Below, one piece after another: positions 1 through 11,848 of a stretch of DNA of 64,000 nt. The notes beneath the pieces are model-generated. The model was not told the origin of the DNA. It made no database searches and worked only from the letters and a program-made list of their open reading frames with translations. How positions within the stretch are numbered: the stretch's first letter is position 1; the number at the start of each line of letters is the position of its first letter. The stretch is from assembly GCA_036346205.1 (NCBI GenBank), contig JARFJB010001495.1, positions 3,015,001-3,079,000 of the forward strand, read 5' to 3'. The DNA comes from Vesta saturnalis. Lineage: Eukaryota; Arthropoda; Insecta; Coleoptera; Lampyridae. A program made the position numbers and the translations under genes.

Positions 1-245
1 GGCGGTGGCCTACCGAAATCTCCCGATCTAAAACTTCACACACTCCAGACTTCTACGTGTGGGGCGAAGTCAAGAATCAAGTATACGCCACTCCAGTACC
101 ACACGAGATGACCTAGGCTTAAGAGTAACGACGGCATTTCGCCAGTTAAAATCGTCATCACGTCAAACAAGACTTGCACGAAAGAAGTTCAGTTCAAGAC
201 TTTTAGGTTGTCTTCAACAAAATGGAGGGCAATAGAACATTTATA
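1..245 (+). pseudogene. mariner-like transposase C-terminal remnant
   Basis: The first 120 bases read as a degraded version of the conserved C-terminal block of arthropod IS630/Tc1/mariner-type transposases: a tryptophan-proline and SPDLTP-like stretch, then VWGEVKNQVYATPVP, ending at a stop near 113. Further on, in another frame, a short CLQQNGGQ motif near 207-230 matches the NGG(H/Q)FE-type tail that ends these proteins. The catalytic core lies outside the window or is lost. Several frame changes show it is dead. The same family recurs at 3.7, 36.4, 39.6 and 50 kb. Confidence 0.6.
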
Positions 246-702
246 AAATTTTGAATTTGTTTAATCTTAGCTTTCAATAATATCATAATAGTTGATTATT
301 TGCATATTGACTTTTATTCTCACCTTATTTATTGACGAAATTTAAGCAGTTCTATTTGCTTTGATAAACTACATAATGTAATTTGGTTTCTGCATCTGTA
401 GTAGGCTAAACAGTGGAGAATATCAATTAATTTGTTCTAAAATATATTCGGACGAGTGTTCGGTTAGAAATAGCTGGCTGAAAGTCAACTGAAAATAAAG
501 GTAAGTATGGTCGAGGCGAGAGGTGTCCTAATGACATCAATGCAGAATTTTATAAGCATCCGTTTAAGATTTTAGAAAGACGTATGTCGTTATTTGGTTC
601 ATATAGTTAGTAATTTTGAATACCAACCAAACATCGTCAATGTTTCTGATGGTTTATTTTCAAATTTAAGGCGAAGTCAAATTTAAATAGTGAACACCCT
701 GT
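246..702 (+). mobile_element. 3' flank and terminal inverted repeat of the mariner-like element
   Basis: Non-coding AT-rich sequence follows the transposase remnant and ends at about 695-703 with CACCCTGTA, the reverse complement of the ACAGGGTG-type termini seen on many elements in this window. I infer this is the right end of the element that begins before the window. The left end is not visible. Confidence 0.45.
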
Positions 703-2145
703 AGATAACGTATCTGGAGTAACGGAAGTATCAGCGTAAACTTGCCGCGATTAACGCGTTCCATATCGAAATAACGTCAATATTACTTGCATTAACGTTA
801 CTTGAATATGGCTGCCAGTACGCATTGTCAAATGTCATAGTGTTCAACCAATAATTTTCGAAAAAATTTTAAATCATCAAAAACTATTAAATTTAAGTAA
901 GGAACATTGATAAAATTTCTAACTATAAATGGCGATGTACAATTCGAAATATGCCATAAAATTGAGGTTACGATTCCATTTAAAATAACAAAGTTGATGG
1001 CTTACTTCGTAAACCGAAGTTGTAAGTCATCATTGTAAAATATTCAACTAAATAATATGAACTCTACTTTAAGTGGGAACTTCACTAAACTTAAAGAAAC
1101 AGCTGGCTTTCGAACATCCTAATCACCTTCTAATCGAATGGTTTCACCAATCCAGCGCTACATTATAATAAAATTTCTATGCTACATTATTATTAAAATT
1201 CCAAGGTAGCCAGTCATATCAAAACAGTAAAAGCAATATTACTCACCACGGATACAAATAATCAGTTGACTCACCTGTAAACAAAAAATGTATTCAAATA
1301 AACGTTGTAAAAAAGACAACAAAGAAAAAAAAACCATGTGATGACTAATAAAATTAGTTAAGTATTTAGATTTTTTACAACAAGCGGTCTAGTGTTCAAG
1401 ATAGGGATTTAATGTAAAATGAAAATATTGCAGAAAGTTTTTACCTTTGTCATTTAAATTATTTTGTGGGAAATAGGTACTACTTTAATAATAAGATGTA
1501 TACTGGCGGTTAATTTTATTCTGACGTTCTTAATTTATTCCTGTGATCAAGATACAACGTCCGGCTTTTGAGTTATTCGACATTTTACAAAAAAAATATA
1601 GTTGCGGTTATACGTATATAATGAAGTTTCTTGGAAAAGGTAAAAAACTTCAAGCGTTTAGACTAACGTTTGGAAATTATCACCTATTCTCATAAAATCA
1701 TATACAATAGGTTGTAATTGTTTTCCTTTTTGTGGCATATGTTTATGATTCATTTTTGTTAACGTTGAAAGAAAATATAAAATAATTTTAATATTGAAAT
1801 ACTTTATTTATGAAGATACAACGTACGATTACACTGAGCTGCATGTGTTGAATGCCACATTACCACTCTTAAGCCGGAGTGCTGAATTTGTATCACACTG
1901 AACCCACCCAAAGTTTAAAAATTGAACAGCATTAAGTGTCGAAATTTCGACTTTTGTAATGATTTTTATGCCATAGTAATATACAATTAAAAAGTAGGTT
2001 AAAAGAAATACAATTAAATCAAACAATATTTATTTGGATATGCTTAACCAGTTTAAATATTACATACAGTGTGGCCCACCCATTCTGGCTTGGAGAATAA
2101 CTGCTAGACTAATAAACAAAATAAAAAGATTTCATGGTGAGTGTA
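703..2145. other. AT-rich stretch, no gene recognised
   Basis: No recognisable coding similarity, RNA gene or element end is visible. Short open frames here (for example minus strand 1829-2026) resemble nothing I know and are probably chance. Confidence 0.6.
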
Positions 2146-2388
2146 TACGGGGTGGTACGTAATTAATGGTCCAAAGTAAGATTCTCGGCTTCAAAATATT
2201 ATGATCTGACGCAACTTGCTTAAATAAAATATTGGTAATAAAAAAGACACAGGGTGTCAAAGTACAAAAAAAATGTTGATTTTTGAAATATCAAAAAAAC
2301 AAAAAAAGGTATTTTTCCCATTCTTGGTGTAATAAATAGAGGTATAAAGTACATTGGCTTTAGCTTATTAATACGTTTTTATTATGTA

Positions 2389-2448
2389 CAGTGGCGTAGA
2401 ACGCATGGGAGTAGGGCGACCTTTGAATCCCTAATTTCTACGCCAATG
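2389..2448. repeat. 60-bp micro-element in left foldback arm
   Basis: It starts CAGTGGCGTAGAA and ends TTCTACGCCAATG, which are inverted copies of each other and resemble hAT-type termini. Equivalent units occur at 2879-2935 and 41188-41246. Confidence 0.6.
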
Positions 2449-2878
2449 GAGTAAATTGGATTTTTTATTAAAATACCACACCTTGGTGTTTTTCAGATAA
2501 AAAAGGTATACTTTATCTAAATGGACAACTTTACTTTAACAGATATTTGGATTTTTAGGTATTTATTACCAATTGCTTAGGCAGATTATTAACCTTGACA
2601 CCCTGTATCTCGAAAATAAAGCACTATTGGACTTACGATTAGGTCTATGATTTCCTGAAGTTACGTGTATTCTTCGCGACACAGTGATTTTCAGGTTTTG
2701 ATGTTGTTTCCCAAATACTACAGAATAATAATTAATAACCTGCCTAAGCAGTTGGTAATAAATACCTAAAAATGTAAAAATCTTAGAAACTGTTAAATGT
2801 ATCGATTTAGAGTATACCTTTTTTATCTGAAAAACATCATTTATATTTCGTATTTTAATTAAAAAATTCAAATTATTC

Positions 2879-2935
2879 CATTGGCGTAGAAATTAGGGAT
2901 TAAAAGCTTGCTTCCCCCTTGCGTCTACGCCACTG
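2879..2935. repeat. micro-element in right foldback arm
   Basis: Inverted counterpart of the unit at 2389-2448: starts CATTGGCGTAGAA and ends TCTACGCCACTG. Confidence 0.6.
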
Positions 2936-3409
2936 TAAATAATAAAAACGTATTAATAAGCTAAAACCAATGAACTATATGTATCTATTTATTATGCCAA
3001 GAATGTGCAAAATACCTTTATTCGTTTTGGAGATATTTAAACTCTTTGACACCCTGTCTTTTTTATTATCAATATTTTATTGAAGCAAGTTGCATCAGAT
3101 CGTAATATTTTGGGCCATTACTTGTGGACCACCCCGTATAGTCAACAAGGGCTAAGTTTTAAAATTATTTTCAAATATACAGGGTGTGTCGTAATTCTGT
3201 AGCAAAAGAGAGGGTCTAAATGACATCCCCTGTATAATGTTGTATTTTTAGAATCTACTTGACGTCTGCTTTACAGTAATGTACAGTTTTTGGCTTTTTA
3301 ATGCAATGTTGCCAAGTTACTGACGATTTAAATAATTTTTCGGAAAAATCGTAGACAGAGAAAGAAAATCCTTAAACTTACATTTATAAACCCAGAGTTA
3401 AAATTTCTA

Positions 3410-4890
3410 TCCTGTGTGTAACTAAGGTGTGTATCAAAAACTCACATTACTTCTGCGTGCATACGATACACCAGGTGTTTTAAATTAATGACCCCATTTA
3501 ATTTTAAAATAACTAAAACGTTTTTTTCAAATGGAATATCCTGTATATTATTGCATATTCTAGAATCCCATTAGCGGTACCATATAGTATGTACCCAAAA
3601 TTTTGTTTAATGACTAAAAAAATTCATTAAAGAAAAATAACAATATTTGAAATACGAATTAAAAACAATTTTATTTTAACAAATGTACAAAATGCCTTCC
3701 ATTAATTCAATACATTTTCGAGCTTGATCTTTCACATAATTTCTTGTAGCAGTTAACATTGCTGGGGTTGTAGATACGAAAGCTTCTGTAATTTTTGTAA
3801 TTTTGTAACAGGTTCAGAATAAACTTTTTCTTTAACGTATCTCCATTTTAAAAAATCACATGGTATCAATTCCGGGGGCCTTGCAGGCCAAATTGTGGGA
3901 CCCCTTCTACCGATCCATCTGTATTGAAATCGAATATGTAGCCATTGGCGAACAGGTGCTGTAAAATAAACCGGTGCACCATCCAATTGGAACCACATAA
4001 TACTTAAAATATTTTGAGGACATTCTGAAGCAATGTCCAAAATAATGTTGCAAAAAATTAAAAAAGACTGCCCTAGTTACTACACCGTCGAAGAAGAAAG
4101 ACCAATATTTGTTGCGACGTAGTTCTGAACACTTTTGAACACGGAATGGATGGAATTTATTCTTTTTTAAAATTAATTGTTCGTGAAATATCAACTAAGC
4201 TATTTAATTGTCTTGTATTTACATTTAGATTTTCTACAACAGTAAATACTACTGTGGTTTCATTATCTTCGGTTAATGCAGGAAGCAGATCTGTTATGCT
4301 TTGGCTAACTACTGATCAAGTAGAGTCAAACCTCTCCTTAAGTTTTTGAAAACAATCCACTCTAGGATGTACTCTTTCTGGATATTTTTGAGCGTACACT
4401 CTACTTGCTAAAAAACAGTGTTTAGTGCACTCTCTTAAAACGTACATCATTTCAGTCATCTTCTTTACAGTAACATTGATAGTATAATAAATTATAACTC
4501 GCTAGGTGTTAATTACTTTTGAGATAATACTAAACAGTGGTCAAAAGCATAATTTTTTTTCGTAACTATGTTTATTTATTGTATTTATGTTCATTTCAAA
4601 TATGGTTATTTTATTTCATTATATTGTTATTTTATGTTCATAAACTATACCTAGATGTAATGTAGTTTTTAGTTTTCATTTTTAGTCAACAAAATTTTGG
4701 GTGATACCGCTAGAAAGTTCTGCTAAAGAGATTATGAAATATGAAATAAAATATACAGGGTGTTCCATTAAAAAAACGGATTTAGTTATTTTAAAATGAT
4801 GAAATGGGTCATTAATTTAAAACACTTTGTGTATTGTATGCGTGCAAGTAATATGAGATTTTTTGTACATACCTACCTTAGTTAAAGAAC
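3410..4890 (-). mobile_element. mariner-like element with long inverted repeats
   Basis: Sequences at about 3410-3625 and 4680-4890 are reverse complements: the left reads TAACTAAGGT, then CATTACTTCTGCGTGCATAC, then GTGTTTTAAATTAATGACCC and TTTTAAAATAACTAAA, and the right carries each of these inverted in the same order. Between them lies a minus-strand transposase pseudogene. ACAGGGTGTTCC-type motifs occur inside the arms, as in the better preserved element at 49 kb. Exact outer ends and target duplication could not be fixed. Confidence 0.65.
3676..4459 (-). pseudogene. mariner-like (DUF4817-type) transposase
   Basis: Reading on the minus strand from an ATG at 4459, the first residues (MTEMMYVLRECTK, later ASRVYAQKYPERVHP) match the helix-turn-helix N-terminal domain found in many insect transposases (DUF4817 type). 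After a frame break the DDE-type core follows: IMWFQLDGAPVYFTAPV, containing the second catalytic Asp, then WIGRRGP and a WPARPPELIPCDF block where the usual SPDLTP has decayed, and the YVKEKVYSEPV motif. It ends near 3676 with a degraded tail. The total is shorter than the usual ~330-360 residues, with at least two frameshifts, so it is inactive. Confidence 0.75.
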
Positions 4891-5991
4891 AAAAAGCAAA
4901 TTGAAACATGATTTAATTTATTCTACAAATTGTTACTGACAATTAACAATTATGGTTAACACTACTATTATGTTATGTTAACATGTCAACATGGCAATTT
5001 TGCTATTATATTTAGTATGGGCGCACTATCACATATATGCTGGGGCAAATCGTTACTAGCGTCATGTTTCATAAGAGCGGCTGTGTCATATTTATGAAGC
5101 ATTAAATTTATATTTTTCAAATTCGGTAGTATTATAAAACGTGGTTTTGATTAACAATGAATTAATGTTTATTTGTAAAGTTTTTATTCCTAGATTTCTT
5201 ATATCATTTAATAATATACTAAATAACTTAACCGCAAGGTTTGCAAAAGTTTATGGCGACTTTGTTAACCAGTAGAAGTTTTCACAGAAATCTTATAGAG
5301 CCTTGTAGAAAAATTATGTAGATCTGATCTTAAGCAATAATTTTCGGATTCTACTTTAGCATATAGAATGCAATTTAAAAAAAATGCTAACTTATAAGTT
5401 ATATGCTTAGAAAAATTAAGCTTGGCATCGATGTGCACCCACAGAAACTTAGCATACCTAGGATTTGGATTTGAAGTTCTACAGAAAAACACCACTAATA
5501 AACCTAAACATACCATATTAAAAATCTATGTTATACAGGGTAACCTTGGAAATAGGGAATTAACATGGGAAAATGGTTTTTATTTTTTTCCTACCACCCC
5601 ACAATATTTTATCGCGATGGAAACTCATTGAGTCAATAATTTCAAAAGTTGCGCGCTTACTTTGATCGTTTTCGTGAGCGTTCGGTGACGCTCGTCAGCG
5701 ATTCAAAAGGCCCTCGGTGGCAGCAGAAGACAGACATGCGTTCATAAACAAGCCAAAGTTTTGGGTGGTAAATAAAGTATAGTTTTAATGAGAATGATAA
5801 GGTATTAGATTAATCAAAGGATTCATCATTTTTAAATTTAATCGCTCATTGCTCATCTGAATTTCTTTCTTCATCACATTATTCCAACAAAACCATCAAG
5901 GAAAGCAACTTTAGTATATAAATTCGTAAAACTATAATAATGTTTAACTTCAACTTGATTTCTAGAAATTTTCTTTCGTCTACTCACTTAC
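4891..5991. other. intergenic, only isolated TIR-like motifs
   Basis: No gene recognised. TATACAGGGTAACC near 5533 resembles the ACAGGGTG terminus family. A GC-richer patch at 5650-5740 is not assignable. The open frames at 5265-5516 (minus) and 5422-5631 (plus) overlap each other antisense and have no recognisable motif. Confidence 0.5.
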
Positions 5992-5999
5992 TGAAAATG
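5992..5999. repeat. 8-bp target-site duplication, left
   Basis: TGAAAATG immediately before the hAT left terminus; identical to 12445-12452. Confidence 0.95.
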
Positions 6000-6514
6000 C
6001 ATAGGCGTAACTAGCACTCGGTGGGCCATATATCAAGGAGTGGTAAGGAGTCCCCCCCCCCCCTCTCTTAATAATACAATAATAATCGCAGATAGAAATT
6101 GGAAATACATAATATTATTATTAATATGTAGATATTTTTTAAACACTAACAATTTTTGTAATTTGAATTATAAGAAACAAATAGTAATTTAAATAAAAAG
6201 GAATTTCAATTAACAGCTTATACATATTAAGAGGTACTGATACAAAAACAAAATTGAGCTAAATTATACAAACAGAAAATAAATATTAGATTTATAAATT
6301 AAATATATTACTTAACAGTCTTAATATAAAAAGGAACAAACAGTAATTTAAATAAAAATTAGTAGTCCGTAACATAGAAATGTAAACTCATTTTCAATTA
6401 TTTCAAGACATATTGGTTAACATCCTTACATGACAAGATGTACAGGTACAAAGTGAAAATGTATTTATAACTTTACTCTTGTAATTTTTTCAGCGAAAAT
6501 ATTAATAAGCTTTT

Positions 6515-7252
6515 TCATATTTGAGGAGATTTTAAATTTCTAAGCTCGTCGTTTTCTATTGACAAAATGGACAAATCGGATAATGTTTCATGCATCATTG
6601 AAGTTCTCAAATAATTTTTAATTAACTTTAATTTAGAGAAACTTCTTTCTGCTGTTGTAGCCGTAACAGGAAGTGTTAAAAATAACATACAAGCAGTTAT
6701 TACCTGAGGAAAATTAGAACTCATACTGTTATATTTCATTAAGATTAATTCTAATAATTCTTTAATGGTATGTATCTGCTGAATTTCTAATTTCATACAT
6801 GTTTTCAAAGTAATTAATTGTTTCAAAAAATTTTCAGTTAAATCATCCTCGTATTTGCTCACAAATTCTATTGCTTTTATTTTAATTTCTTCGTCAGGGA
6901 ATGAAATCAATTTAGCCGGTTCTAAAATGTCAAACACATTGTTCAAACAATGCATACCTTCAAATCTTTTGTACTTTGTGAAATAAAAATGTCAAAGCAA
7001 CGATAATATACATTTACTCTTATGTAAGATTCTGGAAGTTTTGATTAATTTAACATAGATATAAATGATTTCTCAATTCTTCAATTAATTAAATTGCAGT
7101 GTAGATTTTTGAACAAACTACTGGCCTCTTGCAAATTAATATTAGTACTTTGAAGAGCTTTCGATACGGGATTAATAATAGAAAAAATTCGTAAACATGT
7201 TGCTTAGCACTATAAATTCATAGCGTTCTAGAATTTTTGTTATATTTAAAGA
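6515..7252 (-). pseudogene. hAT transposase, C-terminal part
   Basis: The 146-residue frame 6515-6955 is the hAT C-terminal dimerisation region: PVTATTAERSFSKLKLIKNY followed by LRTSMMHETLSDLSILSIEN, the classic signature of ZMYM1/52-kDa-repressor-like hAT transposases. Upstream on the minus strand, in shifted frames, TKILERYEFIVL and INPVSKALQS continue the same protein up to about 7252, where the LINE interrupts it. Stops and frameshifts at about 6960-7190 show inactivation. The N-terminal two-thirds resume at 10185-11806. Confidence 0.9.
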
Positions 7253-7303
7253 TGGTCGGCATGTATACTCCATGCCAGTCGGGGAGGTGCCACCACCCTT
7301 ACC

Positions 7304-7866
7304 ATGGGCTCCTTAATATTGGGTCTCCGATTTTCTGAGCTCGGTAAGGGCTGCCGGTTACCTTTTCCTTCTCGCCCTCACTGTCTTCCTATCGGCTTGC
7401 TTACCGACTTGCAATTTCCTCAATACCACCTTCACTCTAACTTTCGATATAAAGGAGGCGTATGTGCCTACATCAAGGACAGAATTGCTTGCAAGAGGGT
7501 TTCTTCCTTAGAAAATAAAAATTTTGACGTGATTTGGTTTAAACATTTTGGTCCTACTTTTATGAAATTCTACTGTTGCATTTATACCTCTCCTAATGAC
7601 AGTAATTTTCAAGACTTCTTCGATTACCTTAGTATGAAAGTTGACTATCTCCTGTCTCAGTTTCCATCTTGCGATATCTCAATTGTAAGTGATTTCAATG
7701 TTCATAACTCTAATTGGCTTCAGTTTTCATCTACTACAAATTCTGCTGGTCATAGTGCAGAAACATTTGCTATTTCATGTGATCTCACACAAATGCTGTC
7801 TGAGCCCACAAGAATCCCTGATAACCCTAACCATACTCCACATCTTATAAATCTCTTTCTTACATG
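7304..7866 (+). pseudogene. LINE endonuclease domain, partial
   Basis: Frame with YKGGVCAYIKDRIACKRV, VIWFKHF, CCIYTSPND and SIVSDFNVHNSNW (the usual GDFN catalytic motif reads SDFN), then an IPDNPNHTPHL block typical of I/Jockey-group endonucleases upstream of the SDH motif. The frame ends at a TGA at 7865-7867, where copy 2 keeps an open codon. The first ~40 residues look derived from UTR and joined by deletion. The endonuclease nicks target DNA to prime reverse transcription; this one is incomplete. Confidence 0.8.
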
Positions 7867-7867
7867 A

Positions 7868-8756
7868 AACCCACTTGTTTATAAAGCTTCCGTTCTTTCG
7901 TCTTTAGGTCTTTCCGACCATTGTCTAATAGAAATCATTTCTACTGTACCTAATTCCACTGTTGTTTGCAAAACCGATAGAACCTTGTGGTGTTTTAAGT
8001 CAGCTCGATGGAGTAATTTACGAGATTTCTTTGCAACCTTTCCATAACATGAATATTGATTTAAGTCGTCCTCTTCTTCGGACATCGCTCTTTCGGTATC
8101 TGAAGCCATCCTCATGGGAATGGAGTTATACATTCCCAAAAACCAGTACCGTATTCACGTTCCCAACCCTGGTTCAATAAGGCTTGTGCTGATGCAATAT
8201 CTTTAAAAAATAAATATCACATTAAATGGAAATCTAATAAATCGGTCGATAGTCATGTAGAATACGTTGGTGCTAGAAATATCTGCAAAAGTGACATCAC
8301 TAAAACTAAAAAGTTGTTCGAACAACGAAAATGCAATGAACTAGCTACATCTTCTTTAGGCAGTCGTAAATTTTGGTCTTTAGCTAAAGCCATTAGGAAA
8401 AACTTTGGAACATCTTCATTCCCCCCCACCCCTCTGACATCTATTGACGGATCGGTAGTTGCTGATTCTGTAGATAAAGCCAATGTTTTTGTGGATTTGT
8501 TTGCATCAAACTCGTGTCTCAATGATTCTGGAAAACATGTGCCCCTAGTCAACTCTTCTTCATACGCTAGAAACCAATTCATTTTCGGTACAAGCTCTTG
8601 GAATCGATCATCAGTAGGCTTGATCTCAATAAGACGACTTGCCCAGACAATATCCCAGCTATTGTCTTAAAGAAATGTTCCCCCGAACTAGTACCAGCCC
8701 TTATAAGCTCTATACTATGTCTTCTGGGGAATTCCCTTCATCATGGAAGTTAGCAA
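7868..8756 (+). pseudogene. LINE region between endonuclease and reverse transcriptase, frame-broken
   Basis: This segment aligns with copy 2 at about 57135-58035, where it reads in one frame. It contains the LSDHCLIEI endonuclease end and a KLFEQRKCNELATS linker (visible here at 8314 onward). In this copy the frame is broken several times, including a loss around 8045-8160 where the two copies differ in length. The open frames seen here on the minus strand are shadows. Confidence 0.75.
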
Positions 8757-10073
8757 ATGTTCAACCTATTCCCAAAAAAAGGCGATAAGACCGATCCCTC
8801 AAACTACCGACCAATTTCCATCACTTCCATTTTGTATAAAATCATGGAAAAAGCTATCAATCAGCAACTGCTCACGTTCCTTGAAACTAACAAACTCCTT
8901 AGTGACCACCAATATGGGTTTAGGCAAAGTCGTTCAACGGGTGATCTTATTTCATATGTGACCCAAGTTTGGAACAATACAGTAGAGCAGTCCGGTGAAA
9001 CAGTTGTAGTCGCTTTAGATATCGCAAAGGCATTTAACCAAGTTTGGCATAAGTGTTTACTTGCCAAACTCACGTCGTTTGGGTTAAATGATACGCTCAT
9101 CAACTGGGTTTCTAGTTTCCTTGATAAAAGACGAATACGTGTCGTAGTTGATGGCTTTTTTTCAAAAGAAGTTAGCATTAACGCGGGCGTACCACAGGGA
9201 TCCGTTATAGCGCCTACACTTTTTCTGCTACATGACCTTATTTCTTCAACAACTAACCCCATCCATTGCTTTGCTGACGATAGCACTCTTCACTGTAGTT
9301 CATCTCAGTCTACTCATAGTGATAATCCACCTTCTGTGTCAATTCAAGAAATTAAAGCTGAAATGGCAAATTCAATCAACAAAGACATTCAACGTATTCT
9401 CGAATGGGGAAGCAATAATCTAGTTAAATTTAATGCTAACAAAACTCAGTGTTGCCTTGTGTCCGCCAAAAAAGATCGATCATTTCCTGTTGTAAGTATG
9501 AATGGCTCAGTTCTTAAGTTTTCAGACTCTATTACTCTGTTGGGTATGACTGTGTCTTCAAAACTCTCATGGGTTGACCATCTTCTGTCAGTTACCAACA
9601 CAGCTGCTCGTAAAATAGGCTTTTTGTACAGATCTAAGCAGTACTTTACCTCTAGACAACTACTTATGCTGTATAAGGCCCAAATTCGGCCTCATCTGGA
9701 ATATAATTCTCACCTCTGGGTTAGTGCTCCCCAATACGCTCTCGATATCGTTGATCGTATTCAAAACAGAGCGATTAGGCTTATAAATGACCCGTCCTTA
9801 ACTTCTCACATACAGTTCCTTGAGCATAGAAGGATGGTTTCAGTTCTTTCTTTGTATCATCGTTATTACAACGGCTATTGTGCTGCTTACTTATATTCTT
9901 TGATACCATCTCGGGCTATCTTTGCGAGAAACACTCGATTCGCTCATTCACATCATCAGTATGCAGTACAAATCTCCACTTGTCGTACCAAACGGGCGCA
10001 ATCCACATTTTTCTACACGGCTTCTAAACTCTGGAATGATCTCCCTAGCTCCTATTTTCCTCACACTTCATAG
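8757..10073 (+). pseudogene. LINE reverse transcriptase (438-residue open frame)
   Basis: Long open frame covering the RT domain: SNYRPISITSILYKIMEKAI (residues ~15-35), DHQYGFRQSRSTGDL, VVVALDIAKAFNQVWH (motif A, catalytic Asp in LDI), INAGVPQGSVIAPTLFLL (motif B), and HCFADDSTLH (motif C; FADD at 9270-9281, residues ~172-175). A thumb and C-terminal segment with YKAQIRPHLEYNSHLW and RIQNRAIRLINDP follows, typical of Jockey/I-group LINEs. RT catalytic residues look intact, but endonuclease and linker are broken, so it is unlikely to be autonomous. The first methionine is internal to the original ORF2. Confidence 0.9.
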
Positions 10074-10184
10074 GCATCTATTGGCAATTCATTATCCCTC
10101 TATCCATCCTCCTAAGAGTTCCTAAGTGCTTTAGCACGATAGGCCAAATTTAGCATGTTCAGGTGCACAGTCATAAAAAAAAAA

Positions 10185-11806
10185 TTCTGATAATCGTCAC
10201 GTTCATCTTTTTTGTCTGAAGTCAGTTTTACTGCATTTAAAGTTTTCATTACTGTTGTGTAATTTGTTATATATGCGAATAAAGCGTCATTCCTAGAAGC
10301 CCATCTAGTAGGACACGCCTTTTTAAGAGTTATTTTATATGTTTCTAATGCAGAGCTTGCAGTATCATTTAGTAGAGCCCAACGTTTTATACTACTTCCG
10401 AAAAATGTGTATATTTTTTGCAAATCGTCAAAAAATTGTGCCACCTCTGAAATATCTTTGGCTGCATCGTTTAGGATTAAATTTAGCGAATGTGCGGCAC
10501 AGTGAATGTAGTCGGCATTTGGAGCATATTGCTTCAAAAATGTTTGTACACCACCATATACACCTGACATCACATTAGCACCATCGTTACCCTGCCCTCT
10601 ACATTTAGATAAATCAATTTCGTATGACGTAACAGTATTTATAATATCATCAGTAAGCCCCAAAGCAGATACTATCTTTAAACCCTACAAATGATTCACA
10701 TATTTCTATTTTAATAGGCACATTATTTTCTATTATTTTAACATTTCTAAAAATGTGGGAAAGTTGATCAATTTTTGCTAAGTCTTGCGTTGTGTCCAAA
10801 ATGATTGAAAAAAAGGGTGCTTGATTAATCTGTAAAATAAGCTTTTCTCTAACTTGGGTTCCCAATAAGTTGATGATCTCATTTTGAATCGTCGGACTTA
10901 AATAATTTATTTCACTTTTTGGTTTTAAAAGAAGTTCTTCCAACACAGGATCATAATCAGACAGTAAATGGACAATAGATATAAGATTTTCCGACTCTAC
11001 ATTATTACCTCTCAAAGCCAAATCACACGAAGATAAAGCAATTATAATATTAATTATTCGGTGTAATGCATTTCGGAAGAAAATAATTTGATTATTAATT
11101 CCACTGCTTAACTGGACATCAATAGTGTTTTTTTTAAATCCAGTTGTTATAAGATACAGCAGAATTTATGTGCTGCTGGGAGTTTTCGTGCTCACTAATT
11201 TGTTGTGTGAAATTACTTCTAACAGGAATTCCATTAATCCATGCATTAGAATATATGTTACTTTGGCGATTTGCTGACAACCAGCAAAAATGGCTGTACA
11301 CTTTATTTAATATGAGTGAATAATACAACCACTGTCTAGCTATTTGGATGCCTGCTTTATTGAAATACCAGTAACGTGATATCTTCTGGGTCTTTAGGAA
11401 ATGGTCCACACGGCTGATATGGTCCTAACTGGAAATAATTTTTCTTTCACTTTCTGTAAGATTTTCGTTAAAGTTTCCTCTGTTCAACGACTTTATTTTG
11501 AATTCTTCCAAAACTTTGGGTTGTTCGATGTCCCGGGATTGTGTTTCACCAAAATAAACCTTATTTCAATTTAAAGTACAGTTAATTTATAATTAATCTT
11601 TTAGCTATTTCAGTATCTTTAACTAGGATGGCTGTGCTTGTGCTTGGATCTGAGGTACAGATTTCGTCTTTTCTAAAATACGTTCCAATTTTTGGAATTT
11701 TTGCTACAATTTCGTCTCTTTTTTCTTTTAGTTTTCTTTTCTGCGAACCACTCAGATATGTTTTTCTTTTCTCACTCCTTTTTTTTAAATAATCAATAAC
11801 ACACAA
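10185..11806 (-). pseudogene. hAT transposase, N-terminal and catalytic part
   Basis: Continues the 6515-7252 fragment upstream. From 11806 leftward: a basic N-terminus (GSQKRKLKEKRDEIVAKIPK), typical of ZMYM1-like hAT proteins; at 11134-11409 a decayed TTF-type zinc-finger region; 10650-11021 with APFFSIILDTTQDLAKIDQL, containing the first catalytic Asp of the RNase H-like fold; and 10112-10663 with KCRGQGNDGANVMSGVYGGV (the GQGYDGA motif) and NADYIHCAAHSLNLILNDAA, the CxxH hallmark (HCAAHSLNL). The last two frames overlap out of phase, showing a frameshift near 10655. Residues encoded by 10112-10184 belong to the LINE, not to hAT. Confidence 0.9.
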
Positions 11807-11848
11807 TATACAACTATATTATTACATGCGATGCGAATTTGAATGTAT

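Larger units (their letters stand above)
2146..3141. mobile_element. foldback element with ~430-bp inverted arms
   Basis: The left arm (about 2146-2594) and right arm (about 2731-3141) are imperfect reverse complements around a loop of roughly 136 bases. Matching landmarks are the outer ends (TACGGGGTGG against CCACCCCGTA), a segment ending in AAAAAAGACACAGGGTGTCAA, the TTATTAATACG/CGTATTAATAA block, and TTTTTAGGTATTTATTACCA next to the loop. There is no coding capacity. Arms contain internal ACAGGGTG motifs, suggesting derivation from a mariner-like element with composite inverted repeats. A solo arm lies at 41041-41505, so this is a dispersed family. Confidence 0.8.
7253..10186 (+). mobile_element. 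non-LTR retrotransposon (I/Jockey-type LINE) inserted in the hAT
   Basis: A plus-strand LINE splits the hAT coding sequence. The 5' part (7253-7440) is GC-richer, non-coding and 5'UTR-like. It joins directly to the second half of an apurinic-type endonuclease, so the endonuclease N-terminus is missing. The reverse transcriptase follows. The 3' end is a short UTR with GTGCTTTAGCACGATAGGCC and an A tract at about 10177-10186. Boundaries come from where hAT similarity stops and resumes (within about 10 bases). I could not find a convincing target-site duplication. A second copy is at 57079-59487. Confidence 0.85.

Noticed and set aside
8861..9286. 141-residue minus-strand frame
   Set aside because: Antisense to the LINE reverse transcriptase, with no recognisable motif.
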